Below, piece after piece: positions 37,901-44,653 of a stretch of DNA of 64,000 bases. The DNA is from Sandaracinaceae bacterium (GTDB taxonomy: Bacteria; Myxococcota_A; Polyangia; Polyangiales; JADJQN01). The DNA is taken from NCBI GenBank assembly GCA_016712745.1, contig JADJQN010000001.1, positions 1,178,001 to 1,242,000 on the forward strand, in the 5' to 3' direction. The notes beneath the pieces are model-generated. The model saw only the letters and a list, made by a program, of their open reading frames with translations, ran no database searches and was not told the DNA's origin. Position 1 is the stretch's first letter, and every line of letters begins with the position of its first letter. A program made the position numbers and the translations under genes.

Positions 37901-38017
37901 TTGGCGCGCGCAACAACGCCCGGCCGCTTCATCGCAACAGCAACCCACGTGGAAGAAATGTACGCGCCCGAAACCTTCGCCCGCGGCGTCACTGAAACCG
38001 TTGTCGTCGAACCTTAA
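31931..38017 (+). CDS. Bacterial alpha-2-macroglobulin lipoprotein with thioester motif
   Basis: A 2028-residue envelope protein. The signal peptide ends at lipobox ACAAC. Ig-like macroglobulin domains begin with FRVLGYSPHDRDALTG and continue through repeated PYRPGDTIHLRM and EEYRAGETAHLLVRV strands. The alpha-2-macroglobulin core has FYRGNVRTDANGRAHVDIEM. The thioester motif CAEQ is Cys1534-Gln1537 in YPYLCAEQHASR, inside a helical thioester domain. Before it, residues about 1240-1320 are Gly/Ser-rich and poor in structure and could serve as bait region. Family members are thought to trap foreign proteases and often pair with penicillin-binding protein 1C, which is not in this window. A GGAAGG site lies seven bases before the first ATG. 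Confidence 0.93.
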   Translation: MMRFAILVWGVLACAACGSRHDSRSAQQQHAPAQDLRALFAHLPEPQLSDDGPARLVVREGPAVPAPGHTDAPFPPVSTDDAGLPPGASASDGFRVLGYSPHDRDALTGAVRVTFSEPMVPLEALSAQHVRVAPITISPQPPGRFRWLGTDTVVFEPDARRMPNATTYTVALREGATSALAHHAREAFAFTFKTKPLELVASIPQDHAAAVSTEPTIALRFNQRVDGPTILAALRMRGAAAVQLRLVTAAPELNALKEKYPAIEAWDDGYWIAVRPGAPLARSSNYTLSLARGARSAEGPDLSTQSFDVMFQTYRALAVEECGCPYDDHNICDPRETPHIEFNNPLDLADVDPSSLVRVSPAIDGLRIRPVESGFALEGSLNAATTYTVTIAAAVKDKFNQSLDRDQVRTFRVGDFEAEHSFNVDSIATIERTSPRVLPIDLINTRSVALAATRLSFRNVLSSIVAANRNLAGGTALSSARRVTVATRAQRNQMERVGLDISPEIPENAFGMALIDLPQQQDGWVNHQVRFVQATDLGLTAVTDALGAVARVTSLATGMPLAGVRIAVHSMTPADAPPIVTTLTDANGLARVSYRITTGEVVVEASLGDDHAFVYGGAALISPEVVGAVLSDRDPYRPGDTIHLRMFARRKAGTAQPSLTLIPSSVQIECAVHDAQWAEVSKFNISLNEFGTATHDLVTREGAALGQWSVRCTVQGGHDYQNNNAITGSIHVEEYRAPEIEVHVTAPDGTHFQRDQIDMRASAAYLFGAPAAGLAVSWTLGRERTSFAPPGHADFRFGEDADLFFFGPGTLRSENRWGRSHAVFGVDQSQREVIRTGSGVLGNDGSLRVHALLDPGEPARAAVLGPSKYVLEASVTDTSHQSVAGRLEVIAHPADIYSGTRLEKSFVRESDPIVSRHIVSAIDGQVQSGVRIRVRAYERRSRFTPRQVGGLWVYEYSVEERDVGHCELTSGAAPVECRIGPQHAGQYIIESTVTDSQRRTQTTRVRAWVYGGTFVPSENTHLAEITPDKEEYRAGETAHLLVRVPFAGGRGLLVRERTGIVQAQPLDFTGNVQMVDVPITGADVPNLNIRIALQRGRASDAELQAMLQGLGADARAATRADIGGPQWAINSASLTVNDAPKRLTVTVHPRQTTLSPGARLSVDINVRDSGGHAASSEVSVLVVDESVLSLLAYETPDPVGSLHRPAASVASADSIYAHVVQRTPMRRIGSNGTGFYEAHAEASFGGLGLRGSGRGGGGSGEGTIGLGSLSTIGHGAGVGADSQPVFERGQQNQRAPQTRRARTSATSGAEAPTTTRSLFATTAFYRGNVRTDANGRAHVDIEMPDNLTTFRIMAIAIGRDDRSGSGEAKVRVRKTVVLRPALPRFATYGDTFQAGVVVHNETGAPSDFVIGIRAAGLVVENSGLERIRLAAGESKLVSFPVRVDAAGARARVQFAASAAHGSDAADVELPLVEPATGEAFATYGSLEQGVFRVPVITPNHVIPRFGGLTLSLSSTALTGLDDAAEWLIDYPYLCAEQHASRLVAASALRTILGDGRVPDGEQKARELARVSIVELQRLQRSSGGFAYWAEEHRQHLYVSAWVTYALLEAKRAGFDVPQTMLDHALAFVTHRLERPNVQLGEDQAWAEQALALYVLAEAERVLNPELLNRVHAHVRELPVFAKAWLDRALRRANANDPRATALWTEISNGAVLTAAGAHFAEERVESARLLWHSERRTDAIVLANLLNRAPQDPLVERTARSLAAARVSGHWETTNETAWALSALVRYYRIAEAVVPNTNVSAWIGNDFVGTTPFHGRSSRVLDAQIPMVDLLARGARTSDFVIAPSGEGRVYYRLGLRYAPTDLRMPAESQGFTVSRTYEPIDSPGSVRRDNDGTWHIQNEANVRVRVTLIVPDDRYDVAVDDPLPAGLEATNMTFATSSTQSLSGELDETRIDFGNYFAMFAFDHREMRDDRTVAFSRVAPAGVYELTYLARATTPGRFIATATHVEEMYAPETFARGVTETVVVEP

Positions 38018-38077
38018 AGGCGGGTTGGCGCAATGGCGGTTCAAACTTCCGTCGTCGACGTCGCCAGCAAGTAGACG

Positions 38078-38653
38078 CTAGCGGAGCTGGACGCCGGTGG
38101 CTGAAATCGATACGGCGGACGCGAGCGCTTGGGCGCCTTCGGAGGCGAGATGTGCGCGCTGCGCTTCGGAAAGCTCAGTGACGGACACCGTGCCTTCGAT
38201 TACAGCGTGTTTGCCGGTGATGTCGCGCGGGAGGTTGAAAGCATGGCCCGCGATCGGAACGCGAACCGTTCCTGACTCTGCCCGGAGCTCCATCCAGCAG
38301 CCCATGCGTTGGCAAACGGCTGACACTTCGCCTTCCGTGCGCACAGTTTGACCCGCGAAGCGCGCTGGCTCGGCGAGGATAGTGGCGAGCGGCGTCACCG
38401 GAAGCGACGCGTTGAGCTCATGACCATAGAGCGTCGAGCCGTCAGCGAGCGTGTTCGCCGCAGGAGCGCCGCTGGCGTGCTCGTGATCGCATGCATGGCC
38501 TTCGCCGTGCTCGCAAGCTGCGCCTTCGTGCTCGCATGCCTCACCAGCTGCGTGCTGTTCGCCAGAAGCTGCTTGCGCTGCCGGCGCAGCGGGCGATGCC
38601 GAGCTGCAACCTGCCAAGGCCAATACTAGAAAAGCAAATACATTCGATTTCAT
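38078..38653 (-). CDS. DUF4920 lipoprotein with His/Cys-rich metal-binding segment
   Basis: A 191-residue predicted lipoprotein (lipobox LALAGC). A segment of about 30 residues after the anchor is crowded with His, Cys and Glu (EACEHEGAACEHGEGHACDH) and should bind transition metals. The C-terminal half is a DUF4920 domain with the diagnostic VRTEGEVSAVCQRMGCWMEL and HAVIEGTVSVTELSE. The ATG at 38653 is preferred, with GGAGAG seven bases upstream; a GTG one codon earlier is possible. It overlaps the stop of the upstream Nudix gene (TGATG), so the two are coupled. A role in periplasmic metal handling is inferred. Confidence 0.82.
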   Translation of the reverse strand: MKSNVFAFLVLALAGCSSASPAAPAAQAASGEQHAAGEACEHEGAACEHGEGHACDHEHASGAPAANTLADGSTLYGHELNASLPVTPLATILAEPARFAGQTVRTEGEVSAVCQRMGCWMELRAESGTVRVPIAGHAFNLPRDITGKHAVIEGTVSVTELSEAQRAHLASEGAQALASAVSISATGVQLR

Positions 38654-39057
38654 CACGGCTCTCCAAGCAACTGCGTCATAGACGCTTCATCAGCGGGTGT
38701 GAACGGATATTGGTCGAACTCGGACGATGTGACCCAGCGATAGTCATGTACCGCACGCGCTTCGAGGTTCTCCGTCATCAAACGACACTCATACAAGTAG
38801 AGGTCCACAGTGTAGTGGTCGTAGGGATGACTCACGAAAGAGATGAGTTGCCCGACCTCGATCTGAGCGCCTAATCGCTCAAGTACCTCGCGGCGTAGAG
38901 CCTCTGAATCGGTTTCGCCGTCTTCACAGCGACCTCCGGGAAACTCCCACATGCCGGGCAGCACCGCGTTGGGGCGCCGCTGGGTGATCAGATACCGACC
39001 GTCTCGTTCCATGACGGCGGCTACAACGCGAATGGTTTTGCGCTTGTCGTCTCTCAC
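38653..39057 (-). CDS. Nudix (MutT-like) hydrolase family protein with altered Nudix box
   Basis: A 134-residue Nudix protein. The GTG at 39057 is chosen because the domain begins immediately (RKTIRVVAAVMERDGRYLI); no better start with ribosome-binding site exists. WEFPGG and the box GRCEDGETDSEALRREVLER are clear and resemble MutT/8-oxo-dGTP diphosphatases. In the canonical REUxEExGU ending the second Glu of the EE pair is Arg (Arg61), giving REVLERLGA. That Glu normally helps bind the catalytic metal, so activity may be reduced or changed. It is divergent from the formyltransferase-like gene (63-base gap) and coupled to the DUF4920 lipoprotein. Confidence 0.85.
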   Translation of the reverse strand: MRDDKRKTIRVVAAVMERDGRYLITQRRPNAVLPGMWEFPGGRCEDGETDSEALRREVLERLGAQIEVGQLISFVSHPYDHYTVDLYLYECRLMTENLEARAVHDYRWVTSSEFDQYPFTPADEASMTQLLGEP

Positions 39058-39120
39058 AAGGGTCGATTCTATAGCACATATTCGCCAAGCCGTGGCGCTG
39101 CTAGGCTGACCGCAGAAACC

Positions 39121-40011
39121 ATGCGGATTCTCTACTTCGGCCTGCCCTTGGGCGCTCATGTGCTGATGCGAAACGGAATTGTTCCCGCGGCGATTTGCAC
39201 AGGCCATGCCGATGCACCAGGCGCGCGACACCTGCGCCGCATCAGCGCCCGCGATCGAAACCTGCTCTTGCTGGGCACTCCCAACCTGCACGATGCCCAT
39301 GTCGTGCGCTTGCTACGAGCGGCGAAGCCGGACGCAATCCTGTCTTGGTTCTGGCCTTTCAAGATTCCGCACGAGGTCTTGGCGCTCGCTCCGCGCGGCG
39401 CCTTCGGCGTTCACCCTTCGCTCCTACCGCGCTGGCGCGGACGCGATCCCTACTTCTGGGCGATTCGCGAAGGGGACGTCGAGACTGGCGTCACGCTCCA
39501 CCGACTCGATGCCGAATACGACACGGGCGCGATCATCGAGCAGCAATCGTTGAGCATTCGCGACACGGACACAGCATGGACGCTAGCCAAGCGCCTCGAT
39601 CGCCCTTCGTTGCGCCTGCTCGTGTCATGCGCGCAACGCTTGCAGAAGGGCGAAGCACTAGCCGGCGCTCCGCAACCTCTCAATGGCATCTGCGAAGCAC
39701 CACGCCCCTCGGACGAAGACATCGTGATCTCATTTCACGACAACACGGATTCTATCTTGCGCTTGATTCGTGCCGCCGCTCCTGAGCCCGGTGCTAGCGC
39801 ACAAATCGACGACGAGTTCGTGTCGGTGCTGGAAGCGAAACGTAGCGAGGCCACGATACCGCGTGCGCTGCAACCGTCCGAAGCTTTTGTCGACAACGAC
39901 GGCAACGTTCACGTCGTAACGAACGACGGGGCCTTAACGCTAGTGCGCGTGCGCACCGAAGATGATCGAGTGCTCACGCGCAGGGACATCCAGAAGCTGT
40001 TAGCGAAGTAG
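39121..40011 (+). CDS. Formyltransferase-family protein (Fmt/ArnA-like fold)
   Basis: A 296-residue protein related to methionyl-tRNA and sugar N-formyltransferases. The core reads FGVHPSLLPRWRGRDPYFWAI followed by GVTLHRLDAEYDTGAI. Of the catalytic Asn-His-Asp triad, His98 and Asp134 are present but the Asn position holds Gly96 (FGVH where the family has xNxH). The C-terminal domain (about 205-296) contains FVSVLEAKRSEATIPRA and VRTEDDRVLTRRDIQKLL, similar to the Fmt C-terminal region. The short length of loop residues 10-50 makes it unlikely to be the housekeeping Fmt. Substrate is unknown; sugar or amine formylation is possible. Confidence 0.75.
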   Translation: MRILYFGLPLGAHVLMRNGIVPAAICTGHADAPGARHLRRISARDRNLLLLGTPNLHDAHVVRLLRAAKPDAILSWFWPFKIPHEVLALAPRGAFGVHPSLLPRWRGRDPYFWAIREGDVETGVTLHRLDAEYDTGAIIEQQSLSIRDTDTAWTLAKRLDRPSLRLLVSCAQRLQKGEALAGAPQPLNGICEAPRPSDEDIVISFHDNTDSILRLIRAAAPEPGASAQIDDEFVSVLEAKRSEATIPRALQPSEAFVDNDGNVHVVTNDGALTLVRVRTEDDRVLTRRDIQKLLAK

Positions 40012-40323
40012 CTACCCTTTGTAGCTGGCGACGACATCGCGCGGCGGTCGTTCGACCGAGACGATCGCGCTCGTGACCAGGTCGCGGCCAGAAGCGTAAA
40101 AGAAGAGCGAATCGCCAATGCGCGGCAGGCCTTCGTTGGGAGTCACGCCGCCGGTATTGTGAAAGCGCAACGAGCCTCGAACTCGATGATCGAGCGCCAT
40201 GTGCGCGCGCAGCCACTCGCCACTGCGGCGATCACGCACAGCAACGCAGGTCTCGCGACGGACGTGATACTCGGTGTTCCGCGTGACAAACACCCTGTGA
40301 ATGCGTCGTTCTTTGTCGCCCAT
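40012..40323 (-). CDS. Small soluble protein of unknown function
   Basis: A 103-residue protein. The ATG at 40323 has a strong GAGGAGG six bases upstream, which decides the start against a longer reading that would overlap the divergent phosphomannose isomerase gene. The protein is basic at the front (RRIHRVFVTRNTEYHVRRE) and strand-rich, with LRFHNTGGVTPNEGLPRIGD and SLFFYASGRDLVTS. I do not recognise a family. Its stop abuts the convergent formyltransferase-like gene. Confidence 0.75.
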   Translation of the reverse strand: MGDKERRIHRVFVTRNTEYHVRRETCVAVRDRRSGEWLRAHMALDHRVRGSLRFHNTGGVTPNEGLPRIGDSLFFYASGRDLVTSAIVSVERPPRDVVASYKG

Positions 40324-40411
40324 GGTAGACCTCCTCGATGACGGCTTCCCCAAAAGCAAGCTACAACCCCCACCCCGAGACCACAAAAAAGCTGCAGGAA
40401 CCTGAACGCTC

Positions 40412-41491
40412 GTGACCCGCAAACCACCCAGCCCCATCTTGCTACGCGCGGACAATTTCACGCCTCCATCACGCACGCCGTGGGGCGGCACAACATTACG
40501 CTCCACACTCAAAGCGCACGCCCCCCTCGCCGCTGACAAAGCGGCGTACGCAGTCGTCGGCGAGAGCTGGGAGGTTTCGGTCGAGCCCGACTTCCCGAGC
40601 GTCGACGAGCTCACGAGCCTGCAATTGGATGAGCATATTCGGGGAGCGCCGGCCGAATGGCTGGGTCGCGAGCATGCAGCGGGCAAAGAATCTACCGCGC
40701 TCTTGGTGAAGTTGATTGATGCCGCCGATGAGCTCTCCGTGCAGATTCATCCGAACGACAGCTACACCGGACTGCACGCGGGAGAGTCGGGAAAGCCGGA
40801 GAGCTGGTACGTCGTCGCGTGCGAGTACGGAGCAGGTATTTACTTGGGATTATCTGAGAGCACGTCACGCGACTCGATGGCGCTCGCGCTTGCGCGGGAG
40901 GCAGACGTCTCAAAGCACCTTCAGTTTATTCCGGTCGAGCCCGGCGACTTCTTCTTGATCGAGGCTGGCACCGCGCATGCCATCGGCCGCGGACTCATCT
41001 TGGTGGAGCCGCAGCATGTAACGCCCGGCAAGCGTGGCGTGACCTATCGCTACTGGGATTGGAACCGTCGTTACGACAAAGACGGGAAGCTGGACCGCTT
41101 GGGCTCGGCTCGCGCGCTCCACGTGAAGGACGCGCTTGCGGTGACGGCCTGGGATGCGCCCCGCGGCAGCGAGTTCTTGCACAGGGCGCGCCTGCAAGCG
41201 GGCACGGCGGACCTCGACGGGCCACCATCACTCTTACCGCTCTGCGGCCCGACGCACGGCCTACTCTCATCTCACCTGGAAGTTTCTCGTCTTGCCGGAA
41301 ACGGTCGCTTTCGTCTGCCTGCTGTCGACGCGTTGCGAGGCCTGACCGTCGTGGACGGCAGCATCACACTGCACGCGGAGGCCCGCGATTTCGTCGTCGC
41401 TAAAGGGCGCTCGGCCGCCCTTCCCGCATGTCTTTCAGAGACGCCGTGCACTCTTTCGAATGCGCACGTGATTCTGAGCAGCATCCCCTGA
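40412..41491 (+). CDS. manA: Mannose-6-phosphate isomerase, class I
   Basis: A 359-residue cupin isomerase that interconverts mannose 6-phosphate and fructose 6-phosphate. It shows the start TPWGGTTLR, the zinc-site motif SVQIHPND, the tract GKPESWYVVACEYGAGIYLG, and the cupin strand VEPGDFFLIEAGTAHAIG with a zinc-binding His. The length and motifs fit the type I family with a shortened helical domain. The start is GTG with AGGAA eleven bases upstream. The product feeds GDP-mannose and cell-surface glycan synthesis; other glycan genes lie 2-5 kb downstream. Confidence 0.9.
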   Translation: MTRKPPSPILLRADNFTPPSRTPWGGTTLRSTLKAHAPLAADKAAYAVVGESWEVSVEPDFPSVDELTSLQLDEHIRGAPAEWLGREHAAGKESTALLVKLIDAADELSVQIHPNDSYTGLHAGESGKPESWYVVACEYGAGIYLGLSESTSRDSMALALAREADVSKHLQFIPVEPGDFFLIEAGTAHAIGRGLILVEPQHVTPGKRGVTYRYWDWNRRYDKDGKLDRLGSARALHVKDALAVTAWDAPRGSEFLHRARLQAGTADLDGPPSLLPLCGPTHGLLSSHLEVSRLAGNGRFRLPAVDALRGLTVVDGSITLHAEARDFVVAKGRSAALPACLSETPCTLSNAHVILSSIP

Positions 41492-41497
41492 TATATT
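41492..41497 (+). promoter_or_regulatory. -10-like box TATATT six bases before a start codon
   Basis: TATATT matches the -10 consensus at five of six positions and is followed by exactly six bases (CGGCGC) and the ATG at 41504. Initiation would therefore fall on the A of the ATG. There is no ribosome-binding site. Confidence 0.45.
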
Positions 41498-41503
41498 CGG
41501 CGC

Positions 41504-42298
41504 ATGGAACGGCTCATCTTCGGAACAGGTCCGGTACGCCTTGGCGCTGACGGCGTCAAAACGCGTTCGGGTTTGGGAGCCCATCTCACAAAAGTCCTCG
41601 GCCTCCCCGTTCGCGTGGTCGCGGCAGCGTCGTATGCGGACTTGCTGGGCCAGCTCTCACGAGGTGAGGTGCACCTTGCATGGATGTCGCCGGCCTTGGC
41701 ACTCAATGCATGCGACGAGCTCGAAGCGATGCCCTTGGTTAGTGCGGTCCGCTCGCCCGGGGCGCAGTTCTACGGCACTCTCTACGTGCGCGCCGATTCG
41801 AATATGAAGACGCCGGAGGACCTTCGGGGGAAGAAGATCGCGTGGGTCGATACCGATTCCTGCTCAGGCTATCTCTTCCCGCGAATTGCCCTCGCGGCCG
41901 AAGGCATCGATGTGCCAAGTTTTTTTGGCGAGGAAAAGCTTCTCGGCAGTCACGATGCGGTCGGACGCGCCGTCGCGCAACGGGCGGCCGACGTTGGCGC
42001 AACCTACATGAACGTCGATGACGACGCGTTCACTGGGAGCACCATCCTCGCTGGTTGGTGCGATGTCACCACCGATCCGATGCGCACGATCTTGCGCACC
42101 GACCCCATTCCCAGCGACATGGTCATCGCGAGCCGCGAGCTCGACGCGGGCTGGCGCGAAAAAGCGCTGCGCGCGCTTACGTCTCTTCATGAAGACCCCG
42201 ACGTGGTACGCCTCGTAAAGCATCTCTTCGGCGCGATTCGCTTCGAGCCGGCACAGCTTGCGCGCTACGACATCGTGCGCCGCGCGATGCGCACCTAA
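41504..42298 (+). CDS. PhnD-like substrate-binding-fold protein without signal peptide
   Basis: A 264-residue type-2 periplasmic-binding fold of the PhnD family: LTKVLGLPVRVVAAASYADL, GEVHLAWMSPALAL, and the core MKTPEDLRGKKIAWVDTDSCSGYLFPRIAL. Unlike transporter subunits it starts directly with the first strand (MERLIFGTGPVRLG) and has no signal peptide or lipobox, so it should be cytoplasmic. No ABC permease or ATPase adjoins it. It may be a stand-alone ligand-binding protein or sensor. It begins 12 bases after manA, but a -10-like box lies in the gap. Confidence 0.78.
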   Translation: MERLIFGTGPVRLGADGVKTRSGLGAHLTKVLGLPVRVVAAASYADLLGQLSRGEVHLAWMSPALALNACDELEAMPLVSAVRSPGAQFYGTLYVRADSNMKTPEDLRGKKIAWVDTDSCSGYLFPRIALAAEGIDVPSFFGEEKLLGSHDAVGRAVAQRAADVGATYMNVDDDAFTGSTILAGWCDVTTDPMRTILRTDPIPSDMVIASRELDAGWREKALRALTSLHEDPDVVRLVKHLFGAIRFEPAQLARYDIVRRAMRT

Positions 42299-42316
42299 GA
42301 AGCGCGTCGTGCTGGC

Positions 42317-43285
42317 CTACGACGCGTTGTACGCGTACGGGTGCGTTGGCTTGAGCTGTACACCGTTGCGCAGCGTCAGATAGAGCGCGCACGCGAGGAG
42401 TTGGAAGAATGCGGTCGCCGGCAACAAGCCGATGAAACACATGAGCATACCCGCGATCGAAATCGGGATGGCTAGCAGGTAGACGAGAAAGATGGACACG
42501 CGCTGGCCGCTAGCGATCGTCCAGCAGTTCTTCAGAGATTGAATCACGCCGACATTTGCGTCGTGCACGATTTCCATGTTCGCGAACGCGAACGGCAAAA
42601 TCACCGGAAGCAGCGCGAAGAACGCCAACATCGCCGTAATGATTCCCATCAAAACGATTATCTCGGTCGATGCGCTCGCCGCGTAGGCGATAAGGGCCGC
42701 GCCGCCCCCGAGCACGGTCAATGGAATGCCCGTCGCCACCATGATCAGAAAAAGCTGGGCTACGTACGGACTGAGACGCCCTATCTGGCGAAACATGTCG
42801 GCGAACTCAATTGGCTTTCCTTGCAGCGAGTCCAACGTCAGCTTGATCACGCCGAGCTGAAAGACTCCCTGCACTACGATTTGCACCACGAACGAAACCA
42901 GAGTGACAGCGACTGAAATCGCCTCTGAACCGCTCATCGCGACACCAAAACGTAAGAGCGTCGACACCATGTTGATGCCAAACGAAACCACGAAGACGAC
43001 GAGCGTCGCGAGCGTGAGCATCAAGCCATCGCGTTTGAAGACCGTCCACGTGTAGTTGAGCAACGCATCGAAGGTCCACGAATCGCGATGGAGCGGAAAA
43101 CCAGTCACACCCGCTCCGACGATGGCTCGGCAGGGCGGGCAGTAGTCGAGCGTGCGGTTTTCGCTGCATGTGTCGCACATGAAGTTGCCGCAGCGCAGGC
43201 AGGTGCGCGCCGCCATCTGCTGCGGGTGAATCGCGCACGCGCCCTGAATGAAGGGCCCGGCGGGTTGTGGCTGTGCGTAGTCCAT
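42317..43285 (-). CDS. B-box-type zinc finger membrane protein
   Basis: A 322-residue protein. The ATG at 43285 follows the stop of the upstream flavoprotein gene by five bases; a longer reading into that gene is unlikely. Residues about 15-55 hold a B-box-like array (CAIHPQQMAARTCLRCGNF then CDTC and CPPC). Six hydrophobic segments follow between residues 85 and 310, with a Gly-rich loop between the third and fourth. This layout, zinc finger plus DUF975-like helices, occurs in several bacterial phyla without known function. It is co-transcribed with the amine oxidase gene. Confidence 0.78.
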   Translation of the reverse strand: MDYAQPQPAGPFIQGACAIHPQQMAARTCLRCGNFMCDTCSENRTLDYCPPCRAIVGAGVTGFPLHRDSWTFDALLNYTWTVFKRDGLMLTLATLVVFVVSFGINMVSTLLRFGVAMSGSEAISVAVTLVSFVVQIVVQGVFQLGVIKLTLDSLQGKPIEFADMFRQIGRLSPYVAQLFLIMVATGIPLTVLGGGAALIAYAASASTEIIVLMGIITAMLAFFALLPVILPFAFANMEIVHDANVGVIQSLKNCWTIASGQRVSIFLVYLLAIPISIAGMLMCFIGLLPATAFFQLLACALYLTLRNGVQLKPTHPYAYNAS

Positions 43286-43290
43286 TTTCT

Positions 43291-44553
43291 TCAGTTCTTT
43301 TTCGCACGAAGCGCGTTCACGAGAGCGCGTGCTTCGACGATGTTGTCTTCGATGGAACAGTAGGTCCATCCCCCGTAGCGACCGATCGAATGCACACCGT
43401 GAGAATTAAGGATTGGCTGCAAGCGCGCATGCTCGGCAAGCGACGCTTTCGTGATGTGCACATAAGCAGGATCCATCACGACGGAGTGCTCTGCGACTAA
43501 CTCGTGATCGCGAATGACGGTGTTGCGCGCGAGGTCGGCGAGCACACGTTCGCGGGCCGCTGCCACATCGACGACTGCGTCCCGCGGATAGCCCAACTCC
43601 ACATAGATGCTTAGCCGTTCGGTATCGAAGATATTGTCGTAAAAGCCGATGCGATAGAACGATGTTGCACGGTCCGGATAGTACATCCAGTGCACATCGC
43701 TTTGGCCTTTGCGGTCGAATCCGAAATTGAAAACGAGGACCTTGTTCCAGGTAAACGCACTCTCATCGTGGGCAAGCTTCGTCATTGCGACGAGGGCAGG
43801 CAACGGCACCGATGAGACCAGGTGCTCGAACTGAAGCTCACGCTTAGTCGTCGTAGCGGTTCGTGCTTCGAGGTCAATCGCGATTAGCCGTTCTGAAAGC
43901 GCTATGCGGTCCCTGCGGACATCGCTTGCGATCGCCTTCACATACTCGATGGCGCCGCCTTCGGGATAGGTGAAGGTGGAGTTGTAGCTGGCGTTGTTGG
44001 CCATGCGCATATTGCGCACGATGTCGGTCAGGTCCGCGTGCGGAAAGAATCTGCCCATCGCGTCGACGTCGAGTTTCTCGAGGTCGCACGCGTAAAGCTT
44101 CTCGTTATACGGAATGAGAAACTTCTCAGCGATTGACTTGCCGAGGCGCGCATAGAGCATCGACTTGAAGTTGTCTTCGCCTGCGCTTTGCTCTTTGGCG
44201 AAATACAGATCGTAGAGGCAGTCGATGAACTCGTTCTGAGGCAGCTGGTGAATGTTCTTCTGGAACGGAAAATCGATCTGGCGATCGCCGTATTGAATGA
44301 ACGACTTCTTTTCGACGACGCGGATCTCTTGACCGGGCATACGCTCTCGTAACCAGGCCTCGATTTCCGGATGCTTGAAGTGAAAAAAATGTCCGGAGTA
44401 GTCCCAGACGAAGCCTTCGCGCTTGATGGTTTTGCAGTAACCGCCGATCTCGCTGTCGGCTTCAAGAACGAGATAGTCCTCGTCACCCAGCGCTGCCGCC
44501 GTTGACAAACCACTCACCCCTGCACCGACAATCAGATAGCGGACCTTTTCCAT
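43291..44553 (-). CDS. FAD-dependent amine oxidase / UDP-galactopyranose mutase-like protein
   Basis: A 420-residue flavoprotein. The start at 44553 places the dinucleotide-binding motif VGAGVSGLSTAAAL directly behind the initiator; a TTG three codons upstream is less likely. EADSEIGGYCKTIKREGF is the second FAD-contact strand, and the C-terminal flavin motif is SIGRYGGWTYCSIEDNI. Conserved FFHFKHPEIEAWLRE and IPYNEKLYACDLEKLD tracts resemble the protoporphyrinogen oxidase-like proteins often found in polysaccharide clusters. The divergent neighbours are a glycosyltransferase and a deacetylase, which supports a glycan role, such as a UDP-sugar or lipid-linked sugar substrate. Confidence 0.8.
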   Translation of the reverse strand: MEKVRYLIVGAGVSGLSTAAALGDEDYLVLEADSEIGGYCKTIKREGFVWDYSGHFFHFKHPEIEAWLRERMPGQEIRVVEKKSFIQYGDRQIDFPFQKNIHQLPQNEFIDCLYDLYFAKEQSAGEDNFKSMLYARLGKSIAEKFLIPYNEKLYACDLEKLDVDAMGRFFPHADLTDIVRNMRMANNASYNSTFTYPEGGAIEYVKAIASDVRRDRIALSERLIAIDLEARTATTTKRELQFEHLVSSVPLPALVAMTKLAHDESAFTWNKVLVFNFGFDRKGQSDVHWMYYPDRATSFYRIGFYDNIFDTERLSIYVELGYPRDAVVDVAAARERVLADLARNTVIRDHELVAEHSVVMDPAYVHITKASLAEHARLQPILNSHGVHSIGRYGGWTYCSIEDNIVEARALVNALRAKKN

Positions 44554-44653
44554 GGGCCGCAAGACTTAGCTGAATGCCGGCAAATGCCAACGGGAAAGAG
44601 GTCTTTCGAATCGACCTTGATGTGGGGCCAAATAGCTAGAACATTGCGCGCCG

